Position numbers and translations under genes: made by a program. From Olivibacter sp. SDN3 (GTDB lineage: Bacteria > Bacteroidota > Bacteroidia > Sphingobacteriales > Sphingobacteriaceae), in assembly GCF_014334135.1 (NCBI RefSeq), contig NZ_CP060497.1, positions 5,518,001-5,582,000 of the forward strand: a stretch of DNA of 64,000 bases, in the 5' to 3' direction. Below, one piece after another: positions 7,579 through 16,723 of the stretch. Within the stretch, counting starts at the first letter, position 1. The number at the start of each line of letters is the position of its first letter. The notes under the pieces were generated by a model. The model was not told where the DNA came from. It saw nothing but the letters and a program-made list of their open reading frames with translations, and did no database searches.

Positions 7579-8682
7579 TTATAACCTAATTTTAAAATTC
7601 TTCCACGCTATACTTAGTAGACCTATCGTCATACAAAAAAGTATCAATGTTTCTTTCCAGATATAACTAAAACCCAAACCTTTTAACATGACTGCTTTAA
7701 CAATTGTATAATACCACCTGGATGGCACGATGTGTGAAATCCCCTGAAAAACCTTCGGCATGTTTTCTAAGGGCATAATAAAACCTGTAAAGATCAATGT
7801 CGGCAACATCATGCCCATCAGTGAAATTAATAATGCCGTTTGTTGGGAATTCGTCACGTTAGAAATCAACAGCCCTAAGGACAGACACGTGATGATAAAC
7901 AAAATGCTTTCCAGGTATAGAAGACCTATATTACCTTTTATTTCAACGTGTAGCAGAAATACCGCGAGCAGTAATATCAGGGTAAAATTAGCCAGGGAAA
8001 GCAACAAATAAGGTATAGCTTTCGCTATAAGTACAAATATTGGTTTAAATGGTGATACCAATAAAATCTCCATAGTTCCCATCTCCTTCTCCTTCACAAC
8101 GGATACCGATGTTAGTGCCGTGCATACAATCATTAAGATGAGCGCCATTACTCCCGGAATAAAGTTCAATGAACCACTTCCCTCTTCGTTGTACAACATG
8201 CGTATTTCAGGGATAATGCGATAGGGAAAAGTCTTTTTAGGTAAAATATCCTGCTGATAAGCATTGATAATAGTCGTTAAATAATTGACTACAGTTTTCG
8301 AAATATTGGGATCTGATCCGTCGGTAACGATTTGAACCTTTATATTTTCTGAACTATACAGATCATTACCAAAGTTGGGTGGAATGATTAGCGCACTTTT
8401 AATTTCTCCTTTTTTGAATTCATCTTCAATACCTTCATAGCCCATAGTTGTTTTTTCTACGATGAGGTATTCTGATGTTTTTATTTTATCAATAAGACGT
8501 TGGCTAACAACATCGTTCGCATAATCCACAACAGCTATATGGACGTTTTTCACCTCACTGGAAAGAGCGAATCCAAATAAAATGATTTGCACCACGGGAA
8601 GTCCAAACATGATCAATAGTGTTCGTCGATCACGAAAAACGTGATAGAATTCTTTTCTGATGAATACGAGTAATTGCTTCAT
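7579..8682 (-). CDS. ABC-2 type transporter permease (YbhS-like)
   Basis: This 367-residue ABC-2 permease has the same topology as its downstream neighbour: an N-terminal membrane helix, a periplasmic domain with YNEEGSGSLNFIPGVMALIL at its end, and a cluster of C-terminal helices including VKEKEMGTMEILLVSP. It lies between the second ATPase gene and the YbhR-like permease, and the two permeases very probably pair. The substrate cannot be told. YbhFSR-type pumps have been linked to cationic drugs and sodium/lithium export in E. coli. Confidence 0.88.
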   Translation of the reverse strand: MKQLLVFIRKEFYHVFRDRRTLLIMFGLPVVQIILFGFALSSEVKNVHIAVVDYANDVVSQRLIDKIKTSEYLIVEKTTMGYEGIEDEFKKGEIKSALIIPPNFGNDLYSSENIKVQIVTDGSDPNISKTVVNYLTTIINAYQQDILPKKTFPYRIIPEIRMLYNEEGSGSLNFIPGVMALILMIVCTALTSVSVVKEKEMGTMEILLVSPFKPIFVLIAKAIPYLLLSLANFTLILLLAVFLLHVEIKGNIGLLYLESILFIITCLSLGLLISNVTNSQQTALLISLMGMMLPTLIFTGFIMPLENMPKVFQGISHIVPSRWYYTIVKAVMLKGLGFSYIWKETLILFCMTIGLLSIAWKNFKIRL

Positions 8683-8768
8683 TTTTTATCATTCGCTATC
8701 AAGTATACCTATCATTTTTTCATCGAAACCGCTGTCTATAAATGCTGGTTACTGAAACATACTAATAA

Positions 8769-9515
8769 TTAAGTATCTCCTCTTTTGGCACCTCGAGCAA
8801 GTTTATAAAACACTTCGTCCATTGAGTTTACCTCATGTATGCTCTTTAAATTTGCGGGGGCGTCGAGTGCTTCCACTTTTCCATCAACCATAACCGAAAC
8901 ACGATCGCAATACTCGGCCTCATCCATATAATGCGTAGTAACAAAGATCGTGATACCGGTGGCTGCTGCCTCGTATATCATGTCCCAAAACTGACGCCGC
9001 GTTACCGGGTCGACTCCTCCGGTAGGTTCGTCCAAAAAAACAATTTTCGGTTTGTGAAAGATTGCAACAGAAAATGCCAATTTCTGTTTCCATCCTAAAG
9101 GCAGTTCTCCTACTAGTTTTTTAACTTCTTTCTGAAGACCAAGGGACTCCACGAGTACTTGAGTTCTTTCATTGATTTCCTTTCTCCGCAAGCCGTATAC
9201 ACCACCAAAAAAAGTGATATTTTCTACTATAGTCAGATTTTCATACAGGGAAAATTTCTGACTCATATATCCGATATTTTCTTTGATCAGTTCTTGCTGC
9301 TTATACACATCATATCCAGCAACACTGGCCTCACCGTCACTGGGGTATGATAAACCGCATAAGATCCGCATTGCTGTGGTTTTGCCTGCACCATTCGCTC
9401 CTAAAAACCCAAAGATTTCGCCCTTAAAGACATCAAAGGAAATTTGATCGACAGCTGTAAAGTCGCCGAATCGTTTAGTCAATTTACTACATGTGATAAC
9501 TTTTTCGTTTTCCAT
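8769..9515 (-). CDS. ABC transporter ATP-binding protein (second NBD)
   Basis: This nucleotide-binding domain of 248 residues has Walker A GANGAGKTT and Walker B VFLDEPTGGVDP. Its signature loop reads LPLGWKQ instead of LSGGxxQ, a variant that I recall as common in this exporter subfamily. I chose the ATG at 9515 (MENEKV...). The longer frame would need a TTG start at 9542 overlapping the previous gene. In E. coli the two nucleotide-binding domains are fused in YbhF; here they are separate adjacent genes, and this one corresponds to the C-terminal half. Confidence 0.88.
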   Translation of the reverse strand: MENEKVITCSKLTKRFGDFTAVDQISFDVFKGEIFGFLGANGAGKTTAMRILCGLSYPSDGEASVAGYDVYKQQELIKENIGYMSQKFSLYENLTIVENITFFGGVYGLRRKEINERTQVLVESLGLQKEVKKLVGELPLGWKQKLAFSVAIFHKPKIVFLDEPTGGVDPVTRRQFWDMIYEAAATGITIFVTTHYMDEAEYCDRVSVMVDGKVEALDAPANLKSIHEVNSMDEVFYKLARGAKRGDT

Positions 9516-9534
9516 GATAATATCAGGGTTTTGC

Positions 9535-10461
9535 CTATTCAATTTTAGATTGCATTAATCGAATAAAACTATCTTCTATATTCGGGGTAATTTCCTCTAC
9601 CACTATTTGCAGGTGACCTTTCTCATGTGCATAATCTCGCAGCTGCGAGACACCATTGTTTTGCGATTCTTTCAACGTAATATGTAAGTATTCTCCAGAC
9701 GCATAGCTACTATCAATGGCCTCAAATTCCCTATAGTCGCGCAACAGCCGGTAGATCTCACTCGACTTTGCGGCGTACAGCTTTGTTGGATAAGATCGTA
9801 TGATATTTTCTGGCGTATCAACCGATAAGATCTTTCCGTTTTGAATTAATGCAATGCGTTCGCAAAGGGTGGCTTCATCCATGTAAGGTGTAGATACCAG
9901 AATAGTGATACCTTGCTCCTTAAGTTTTTTCAGCATCTCCCAAAATTCTTTACGCGATACCACATCTACACCCGTAGTAGGTTCATCTAGGAGCAAAACA
10001 GTCGGTTTGTGAATGAGTGCACAACACAGGGCTAGTTTCTGTTTCATTCCTCCCGACAGCTTTCCGGCCCGCCTGTTACTAAATGGTTTGATCTGATCAT
10101 AAATATCTTTAATCAGGTCATAATTATCATCTATTGTGGTGCCAAAAATAGTCGCAAAAAACTTTAGGTTTTCCGCTACGGTTAAGTCTTGATAAAGCGA
10201 AAATTTTCCCGGCATATAACCAACGCAATTACGAATGGCTTGATAATCCTTACGCACATCGTGTCCAGTAATAAACGCCTCCCCTTCATCCGCTAACATT
10301 ACCGTTGTTAGTATACGGAATATAGACGTTTTTCCGGCGCCATCCGGACCAATAAGTCCGAACAATTCACCTTTACTAACCTCGAAAGACACACCGTTTA
10401 CCGCCCGAACATTTCCCTTATCGTAAGACTTAGTAATAGCATTTAATGTAACAGCATTCAT
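9535..10461 (-). CDS. ABC transporter ATP-binding protein (first NBD)
   Basis: The 308-residue ATPase has Walker A GPDGAGKTS, signature LSGGMKQ, Walker B LLLDEPTTGVD and a C-terminal extension of about 70 residues after the core domain. The GPDGAGKT P-loop is typical of the N-terminal half of YbhF. It follows the adaptor gene after 29 bases and is followed closely by the second ATPase, so the pair most likely forms a heterodimeric motor for the two ABC-2 permeases. Confidence 0.88.
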   Translation of the reverse strand: MNAVTLNAITKSYDKGNVRAVNGVSFEVSKGELFGLIGPDGAGKTSIFRILTTVMLADEGEAFITGHDVRKDYQAIRNCVGYMPGKFSLYQDLTVAENLKFFATIFGTTIDDNYDLIKDIYDQIKPFSNRRAGKLSGGMKQKLALCCALIHKPTVLLLDEPTTGVDVVSRKEFWEMLKKLKEQGITILVSTPYMDEATLCERIALIQNGKILSVDTPENIIRSYPTKLYAAKSSEIYRLLRDYREFEAIDSSYASGEYLHITLKESQNNGVSQLRDYAHEKGHLQIVVEEITPNIEDSFIRLMQSKIE

Positions 10462-10490
10462 ATTACGTTCTCATTAACAAACAGTCGAAC

Positions 10491-11396
10491 TCACCTCGTA
10501 TCATGAGCAAGTAGCACCTGACCATACATCCCTATTTTTAAAGTACCATCATTTTTTACACGTATTTTAGTGGCATATACCAAGTTAGCCCGTTCATTTT
10601 TTGTTTGAATCGCTTTAGGTGTAAATTCCGCCTTATCGCTAATCCATTCGATAACACCATCGAATGTTCTATAATCCTGCTCATTTTCATCCACTTGAAC
10701 TTTCACCTGTTCTCCAATTTTCAATCGCGTATATTTATCGCCTGTAACATATGCTCTCAAAATTACCGTTGACAAATCAGCAATTCTATAGATAGGTTTT
10801 CCGACGGTAACCATTTCGTTTGCTTCTACATATTTGCTCAGCACCAATCCTTTTACGGGATTAACGATCCTACTTTTTGTCAACTGATCGTTGGTTTGTT
10901 CCATTTGAAAATACAATGGTGTTGTTTCTTCTTTTAAGCTCGTAGCTGTTATTCCTAAAGACGATTGCTGTGCTTCCAAGCGTTTTCGGATAATATTCAC
11001 CTGCGCAATTGCATCATCCAGTTGTTTCGGAGTTGCAGCATCGGCTTGAACTAGGCGAGTTAGTCGCTCTTGCTCAATTTTTGCATGGTTCAGTTCTTCC
11101 TGCAAACTAGCTATTTCAGTAGCAATATTTGGTTGCTTACTTAAGATAGCGGCAACCTGAGCCTCCAATTGTTTCTTCTTAAGATATAACTGCATGGTAT
11201 CAACATAGCCAACTACCTGGCCAATTGATAACTCCTGCCCTTCTTCCAAGGACAGTTCCTTTATCACTCCAGCAGTTTCTGCTGATACTATTGTTTCAAC
11301 TGCCTCAAATGCACCTGAGGCGTCATAGGGAAGGCCCGTATCCCTACAAGAGAAAGTAACGGCGGTTAAACCCATTATAAAAATAAGCGTTCTCAT
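10491..11396 (-). CDS. HlyD/membrane-fusion lipoprotein of ABC exporter (YbhG-like)
   Basis: This is a 301-residue periplasmic adaptor. It has a lipobox-like TFSC at residues 14-17, a split biotinyl-lipoyl domain (VSAETAGVIKEL and VNPVKGLVL halves), a coiled-coil hairpin at about 70-155, and a C-terminal beta domain. It links the inner-membrane ABC complex to the TolC-like channel encoded just upstream. The lipid anchor replaces the membrane helix of other adaptors. Gene order supports a tripartite pump. Confidence 0.87.
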   Translation of the reverse strand: MRTLIFIMGLTAVTFSCRDTGLPYDASGAFEAVETIVSAETAGVIKELSLEEGQELSIGQVVGYVDTMQLYLKKKQLEAQVAAILSKQPNIATEIASLQEELNHAKIEQERLTRLVQADAATPKQLDDAIAQVNIIRKRLEAQQSSLGITATSLKEETTPLYFQMEQTNDQLTKSRIVNPVKGLVLSKYVEANEMVTVGKPIYRIADLSTVILRAYVTGDKYTRLKIGEQVKVQVDENEQDYRTFDGVIEWISDKAEFTPKAIQTKNERANLVYATKIRVKNDGTLKIGMYGQVLLAHDTR

Positions 11397-11417
11397 ATCT
11401 TCGTATTTTAAGCTTCT

Positions 11418-12680
11418 TTAATTTCCAGTAGTATTAAGATTACTGTGTTGCGCATATAACAGCTGAATTTCATGCAGGATCTTATTTGTTCGCGCTTGGT
11501 CTTCGGCATTTAATTCCCGTAAATAATCACTTGTGTTAATTACCCCATTTTCAAGTTGCGCGAATGAGCTCGTTTTTATGCGACTACGCAATTCAATAAT
11601 TTCGTCATCCGACCTTAGCAGTTGCTGATAACGATCAATCTCCGCTTGTTCCTGACGCACCTTATGTTGTGTGTTGAATAAAAACGTTTCTTTTTCAGAT
11701 GCAACTTCTAAACGATTATTCTGTAAGATTGCTTTCTCCTTTTTGGATGTATACCATCCAGCTATATTCCAACTTAGGCGAACACCGCCGATATAATAAG
11801 CCTCAAAGCCGGGGTTTAAAATATTCAGGGCCGGTCTACCATAGCCCCCCTGGAAGAAAAAGTCTACCTTTGGCTTATTACGTGCATTTATAAAGTTTTC
11901 CTGAATAGCTATGTGCTGCAATTGAAAATCGTAGAGAGCGAGCTCAGGCCTATTAATAGTAGCTGGTGTTATCGATGGGGTTGGCTTCTCTAAAGCCACA
12001 TTGCCATCTAACCTTGTGTTTACGAACATTCCCAGCATCTCCATATAAGCTTTACGATTGGCCACCAATTCGATGCCACGTTGAATCACCTTCAGTCTTT
12101 CAGCTTCCAAAATATCTGCTTCACTTTTCAAAGCGGCACCGTTCTTTATAGCGGCTTTCACCTTTTTAAGCCCCAACTTTATATCAGCTTCCATTAATTG
12201 ATTCTGCATCAGATGCTCATCAACCATGAGCACACCGAAAAATAGTTGATTGACGCGTTCCTTCAATTTGTATAGTTCGACTTCCAAACTTTGCTCCTGA
12301 AGAGCAGCGCTTATCCGGATACTTTCCTTCTCCTGTCTGATTGTACCACCGTCGTAAATAGATTGGTTTACTTCGCCGTAAATTCGATACTGATCTTTCG
12401 TTAACTGCGGAATTTCAACGCCGGGCATTGACAGCGGAATTTCTGTCACGGCCGATTGATAGGTTGCCTGCCCATTGATATTTAACTGAGGCAACTGTGC
12501 TTTCGCTGCATTTTCTATAGAATAACCTTTGCTTCTATTGATCAGTTCTCTCTTTTTTATCAATGGATAATTGCTCTTTGCCAGTTCATAGCACTCCTCC
12601 AAAGTAAGTATCGCTTCCTGTTGCGCTTGGACAAATACTACGGGTAGCAATAATAAACTTATGACTATAAAACCCTTCAT
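11418..12680 (-). CDS. TolC family outer-membrane efflux protein
   Basis: The 420-residue protein has a signal peptide (about residues 1-19, ending VQAQ) and two outer-membrane efflux protein repeats, starting with LTLEECYELAKSNYPLI. Long helices are interrupted by strand segments such as YGEVNQSIYDGG and VRLSWNIAGW. It is the first gene of the operon and would form the outer-membrane channel. It lies 21 bases from the adaptor gene. Confidence 0.9.
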   Translation of the reverse strand: MKGFIVISLLLLPVVFVQAQQEAILTLEECYELAKSNYPLIKKRELINRSKGYSIENAAKAQLPQLNINGQATYQSAVTEIPLSMPGVEIPQLTKDQYRIYGEVNQSIYDGGTIRQEKESIRISAALQEQSLEVELYKLKERVNQLFFGVLMVDEHLMQNQLMEADIKLGLKKVKAAIKNGAALKSEADILEAERLKVIQRGIELVANRKAYMEMLGMFVNTRLDGNVALEKPTPSITPATINRPELALYDFQLQHIAIQENFINARNKPKVDFFFQGGYGRPALNILNPGFEAYYIGGVRLSWNIAGWYTSKKEKAILQNNRLEVASEKETFLFNTQHKVRQEQAEIDRYQQLLRSDDEIIELRSRIKTSSFAQLENGVINTSDYLRELNAEDQARTNKILHEIQLLYAQHSNLNTTGN

Positions 12681-13030
12681 AATTAGTTATTTATTCTTTT
12701 TACCGCCTGGTTTTCTCGTTCTCCCACGCTTCTTGGCCGAAACAATCAGGCTGATTTCCAGCCATCTAAAAACTTCTAAAAACATCATTTATTCATTTTT
12801 TTTAATCAATTGATTACAACTATTCCAAAAAAGATACTATTTTTTGGCTACATCAATTCATGACAAGGTATTATTACACAAAGGTAGTATTCTTTTTTAG
12901 ATTTAAAAGAATTTTCTAATCATTTGATTAAAATATTAAAACAACAATAGTAAACTGTATTTCAACGCATTAAAACAAAATAATAAGATTCTAACGATTT
13001 TGGATATGTTCTCTTCTTGGGCTTATAAAG
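12681..13030. promoter_or_regulatory. Promoter and operator region of the efflux operon
   Basis: This A+T-rich 350-base spacer holds a minus-strand -7 box TACCTTTG (12879-12886). It also holds two related palindromes: TAATCAATTGATTA (12803-12816), downstream of the predicted start, and TAATCATTTGATTA (12917-12930), upstream. A weaker site, TAATCATTTATTTA (13693-13706), lies upstream of the TetR gene. Shared TAATCA/TGATTA half-sites on both sides of tetR suggest operators for that repressor. No coding potential was seen. Confidence 0.5.
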
Positions 13031-13630
13031 CTATTTAGTATGTAACATAGTGTTAAACCAGAGGGGTATCAATTTTTTTCGCTCCAGGATAAAGTTGGCA
13101 AAGGCTTTATCTTTTAATACGTCCATCTGGGAAATAACCGGTTGCGCCAACACCGGAAAAATGATCATACTTAACAAATTCAATATAAAATGAAACACAT
13201 TGATATCTGTTCGAACCGCATTTAACTGCCTAAAAAACGTAGATGCCATCAGTTTACCTGCGATTCTATCGCTAAACATCGTTGGATTATTTTTTATTTC
13301 ACTAAGCACAAATATGGGTAAATCTGGATTTGCCAACAGCATATCTATATAATCATTCGCTACAGCATATATTTTTTCTTCCAGAGATGTATCTTCATTA
13401 TTCAATATACGTATGATCATACCAAAGAACTGTTCAAATTTTTCGTCCATTACTATATGAAACAATTTTTCCTTGCTTCGAAAGTAATAATTCAGCAACG
13501 CTAAATTCAATCCGGCTTCTTCAGCGATATCTCTGGTGCGCGTGGCTGCAAAACCCTTTTTGGTAAAAACCACCCGAGCAGCTTCTTTAATCTTTTCCTC
13601 TGTAGAGACATCTTTCTTTTCCTTTGCCAT
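13031..13630 (-). CDS. TetR family transcriptional regulator (CecR/YbiH-like)
   Basis: The 199-residue protein has an N-terminal TetR HTH (about residues 10-57; TRTRDIAEEAGLNLALLNYYFRS split by its turn) and a helical ligand-binding domain. It sits immediately upstream of, and on the same strand as, the YbhGFSR-like efflux operon, as ybiH/cecR does in enterobacteria. It probably represses the operon. A -7 box TACTTTTG at 13653-13660 lies just upstream on the minus strand. Confidence 0.88.
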   Translation of the reverse strand: MAKEKKDVSTEEKIKEAARVVFTKKGFAATRTRDIAEEAGLNLALLNYYFRSKEKLFHIVMDEKFEQFFGMIIRILNNEDTSLEEKIYAVANDYIDMLLANPDLPIFVLSEIKNNPTMFSDRIAGKLMASTFFRQLNAVRTDINVFHFILNLLSMIIFPVLAQPVISQMDVLKDKAFANFILERKKLIPLWFNTMLHTK

Positions 13631-13652
13631 ATCTGTTCGTTAAATAAGATAA

Positions 13653-13660
13653 CAAAAGTA
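13653..13660 (-). promoter_or_regulatory. Putative -7 box of the TetR gene
   Basis: TACTTTTG on the minus strand matches TAnnTTTG and lies about 23 bases before the ATG. A partial TAATCA palindrome at 13693-13706 is about 35 bases further upstream. No convincing -33 box was found. Confidence 0.45.
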
Positions 13661-13839
13661 CGAAACTGACCACCTATTTTAAAGGGAAAATTTAATCATT
13701 TATTTAAATCATGATGTATTCCAATCATTTTAAAGATGCTTCACTACAAATGGAACAGGTGAGTTAAAATTATTCCGATGATCTGCCAGGCAATAGGCTT
13801 AACTGACAAATTCAGCTAATTTAAGATCGTTTTATACAT

Positions 13840-13868
13840 AAAAAAACCCGGCATTTGGGATGCCGGGT
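13840..13868 (-). terminator. Intrinsic terminator downstream of the cold-shock-domain gene
   Basis: A strong stem ACCCGGCAT/ATGCCGGGT with a 5-base loop is followed on the minus strand by six Ts. It lies about 190 bases after the stop of the minus-strand cold-shock-domain gene. The rest of 13631-14056 holds the tetR upstream region and no gene that I can see. Confidence 0.85.
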
Positions 13869-14056
13869 AAAAACATATGTTTTTATCAACCTAAACCTAT
13901 TTACTCAATAACGGTAAAGGGTAAACTTTATTATACCAGTTTCGTTAATTTTTAAACACATATAACTTTTCGTAAATGCCAAATGTGAAAATTCAGAAAA
14001 CAGCTTATAATTACGCGAGTACTGCAGCGCAAATGTCAAGTTATTGAAAATATTAT

Positions 14057-14833
14057 TTACTCTTTGGAAAATTTAACGTGGCTTAACATTTCATATTTTT
14101 TTATCTCTTCAGTAGATAGTTTCTTTGTGTCGTCCAACTTTCTGTCTATAAGCTCCTTACAGAAGCTCTCGCCATAACTATAGGCATGTATACGTATGAG
14201 GTCTGATGCATCTATCTGCTCTGAAAACGAGTAAAGCACTTGTTCCGGAATCTCAAAATCGTCAGCATCGGTATAACCGATATAACCAAACTTCATCGCT
14301 TTCCATACATAAAAAAGCTTACGTTCATTGATGCTTTCGCCGAAGTAATTATACAGTAGCGTTAACAGTTCATTTCGCTTGTCAATACCCATGCTCCGGG
14401 TAAATACTTTTTCGAGAAATTCACAATAAGAAATAAAGTCCCGGTCTGCTAGGTGATTAGCATAATAGATTTTAATTGAATTCAGGATCTGGTCTTTAGA
14501 TTTTCCATTGAGGTATTGCAAAGCAGCTATTTCTGCTAAATGAGCATCATAATGTCCTGTAGGTTTAGTTGTTTTTCTAAAGGCTAATGTTTTTAGTGCA
14601 TAGGTAGCTATAATATCCCAATCGTGTTCTGCTCCTATTAACCTCGAATGGATAGCTACGGTATTCTGACTTTTGGGATCTATTCTTTTTTTGAATAATA
14701 CAATACTTCTATTCTCAATATTAGCAGGTTTAACCTTGAAGCTTTTTATATGAATAAACACCTGCCCATCGATGGTATCTGCTACGCCAAAACCTTTTAA
14801 ATTGTTAAACCACTTTATTACACCTAGCTCCAT
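14057..14833 (-). CDS. Cold-shock domain protein with an unrecognised helical C-terminal domain
   Basis: Residues 1-65 are a cold-shock OB-fold: GVIKWFNNLKGFGVA carries RNP1-like residues and VFIHIKSF the RNP2-like strand. The remaining 190 residues are mostly helical, with several Tyr-Phe rich segments (LLTLLYNYFGES, KLFYVWKAMKFGYIGY) that I do not recognise. Ordinary Csp proteins are about 70 residues, so this is a fusion. It presumably binds nucleic acid through the N-terminal domain. It is monocistronic with its own terminator. Confidence 0.75.
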   Translation of the reverse strand: MELGVIKWFNNLKGFGVADTIDGQVFIHIKSFKVKPANIENRSIVLFKKRIDPKSQNTVAIHSRLIGAEHDWDIIATYALKTLAFRKTTKPTGHYDAHLAEIAALQYLNGKSKDQILNSIKIYYANHLADRDFISYCEFLEKVFTRSMGIDKRNELLTLLYNYFGESINERKLFYVWKAMKFGYIGYTDADDFEIPEQVLYSFSEQIDASDLIRIHAYSYGESFCKELIDRKLDDTKKLSTEEIKKYEMLSHVKFSKE

Positions 14834-15226
14834 AGTGTTTGATTAACGTTTAGCGATGTATAAGAATCCCGTACTCTAAAAGCAAATAGTACGCCTCAAT
14901 TTGGATGAGATCGTATTGAATCAATAAACAATAATGGGAACAATCTCCCGGATAAAACGGTACGTCAAATAAGGTATAGTTTCTTTATTATGCAAGATAA
15001 AGAATAAAGCTCCAAAAAACAAATTCTACGAGCATTCCCATCGTGGTCAACCTAAAACTATTAAAGCCTATGCAGAAGCGATCAGGTATTATCGTCCTAA
15101 TTATCCCGACCAAACTACATGCAGTAACAAAACGCATATACGGCTTGAAAGCGTCTATTGTCAATAGCTACTTATATAAAAATCGATAATTATATTAGGG
15201 TATTCGCTTAAAAACTGTTCATCAAT
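14834..15226. other. Spacer with no convincing gene
   Basis: This 393-base spacer separates two minus-strand genes. A plus-strand reading at about 14990-15164 gives a protein-like stretch (HSHRGQPKTIKAYAEA, YYRPNYPDQ) with no good start codon. It could be a gene remnant, but I could not assign it. No terminator-like hairpin or -7 box stood out. Confidence 0.4.
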
Positions 15227-16408
15227 TTATTTACTTGACCAAGCCTCTTTCACCTTACGTATCGTCCGACGACGACGCAATAGCACATTCCGCCATTGTA
15301 AAAAGGGGTATTCGATAAATCGGTGCATAAGCAAAGCGCCCAGTACAGATACTATAGCACAAATCAATAGACGCCAATTACTCTCTGCTGGTATACCGAG
15401 TTCTTGTAGCGGCCCTTGTAATAGATGATTTAAAAATTTATGACAGAGGTAGATTCCGTACGATAAGGCAGCAATTAAAGTACTTATTTTCCACCGCAAA
15501 TGATATAAGAAACAAGTTGGATACAAAGCTCCTAATACCATTAAACCAAACCCAACAGCAATGAGTGGATAACCAAACAGAGTAGGTAAGAGATCGAGTC
15601 GATCTTTTGATAAAAAAAAGTAGGCCACAATAATTACGGCACATCCAGCAAAAAACAATTGGTTACCATATGCGGCAAGCCGGTCTCTTAACCCTGGACG
15701 GAAGACCATTAATGCAGCGATTCCCACACCAACCAGTAATCCGTCCAAACGGTTATAGGTTGGATAGTACACCCATTTATTATAGGCTACAAATCTTCCA
15801 TCTAAAATATCGTGAAAATAAAAAGGTGCCATAAAATAGTACCAGCTTATCGCTCTAACGACCATACTTGCAGCAAATAAGAATAATAAAATGTACATTC
15901 CTTTGTTAAGGTAGCCTTTCTGTGCAATTAGTGTGAGCGTAAGAGGCAGCAATAGATAGAACTGTTCTTCTATACATAATGACCAGGCATGAGAAAAGGA
16001 GCCTTCATTTCCAAAATCCAGATTAAAATTTTGGGTAAACGTGATAAATTGCCAGAAAGGTGCGATTCCTCCCCGCTCTCGCAAAACAGGAAACATAAAG
16101 TAAAGCGTAACAACCAGAAAATAAGCTGGTAAAATTCTTAACGTTCTGCTGATATAAAAATGTTTAAAATCTATTACTTGATTTAATTGGAGATAACGTA
16201 ATAATTGATACCCGATCAAGTAACCACTTAAAACGAAAAACAAGTCTACTCCCACCCATCCAAAACTTCCGATAACTTCCACCCACTCTGGGCGCTCATA
16301 AGCACGATAGTGACATAAAAACACCAGTATAATCGCCAAAGCTCTCAAATGGTCGAGCCCTGCTAAATGTTTACCTTCAAAGTCGAGAAGTTTACTCAAA
16401 TACCTCAT
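15227..16408 (-). CDS. Acyltransferase 3 (OafA/YrhL-like) family membrane protein
   Basis: The 393-residue integral membrane acyltransferase has about ten hydrophobic segments. It opens with GLDHLRALAIILVFLCHYR, which holds the family's conserved histidine in its first membrane helix, then GVDLFFVLSGYLI and SHAWSLCIEEQFYLLLP. Such enzymes O-acetylate or otherwise acylate cell-surface sugars, peptidoglycan or lipids. No polysaccharide cluster is next to it, so the acceptor is unknown. The C-terminus is short and basic, with no SGNH domain. Confidence 0.9.
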   Translation of the reverse strand: MRYLSKLLDFEGKHLAGLDHLRALAIILVFLCHYRAYERPEWVEVIGSFGWVGVDLFFVLSGYLIGYQLLRYLQLNQVIDFKHFYISRTLRILPAYFLVVTLYFMFPVLRERGGIAPFWQFITFTQNFNLDFGNEGSFSHAWSLCIEEQFYLLLPLTLTLIAQKGYLNKGMYILLFLFAASMVVRAISWYYFMAPFYFHDILDGRFVAYNKWVYYPTYNRLDGLLVGVGIAALMVFRPGLRDRLAAYGNQLFFAGCAVIIVAYFFLSKDRLDLLPTLFGYPLIAVGFGLMVLGALYPTCFLYHLRWKISTLIAALSYGIYLCHKFLNHLLQGPLQELGIPAESNWRLLICAIVSVLGALLMHRFIEYPFLQWRNVLLRRRRTIRKVKEAWSSK

Positions 16409-16723
16409 TATCTATACTGTATATCGTTCATTAAATTATCTAACTATTTTACGTACGGGATTTAGCTACTGAATGCCGAAAATTATATCAATGAATAGAT
16501 CGCTTATGTTATAGCCCTTTTATTTTTTGTACTCCGATTAATCGGTTATCTAATTGTTTATAAGAAAAAATCTCATCTTAAAGACAATTCCTCTTAGGCA
16601 AAAAATATGAAGATGAGCAATTTAATTTAAATGTCTTATTAACACAAATAAAAAACATTTTTGTCGTAATACAAATTGGCAAGCCTTTCTTCTACACTTT
16701 ATCGTTATATTAGCTCATAATAA
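16409..16723. other. A+T-rich divergent intergenic region
   Basis: This 315-base spacer lies between the divergent acyltransferase and patatin genes and must hold both promoters. I found no exact TAnnTTTG box; TATATTAG just before the patatin start differs at one position. No ORF or strong hairpin was seen. Confidence 0.4.

Noticed and set aside
8769-9515. Inactive ATPase because of the LPLGWKQ signature
   Set aside because: Walker A and B are intact, and I recall this signature variant as normal for this exporter subfamily.
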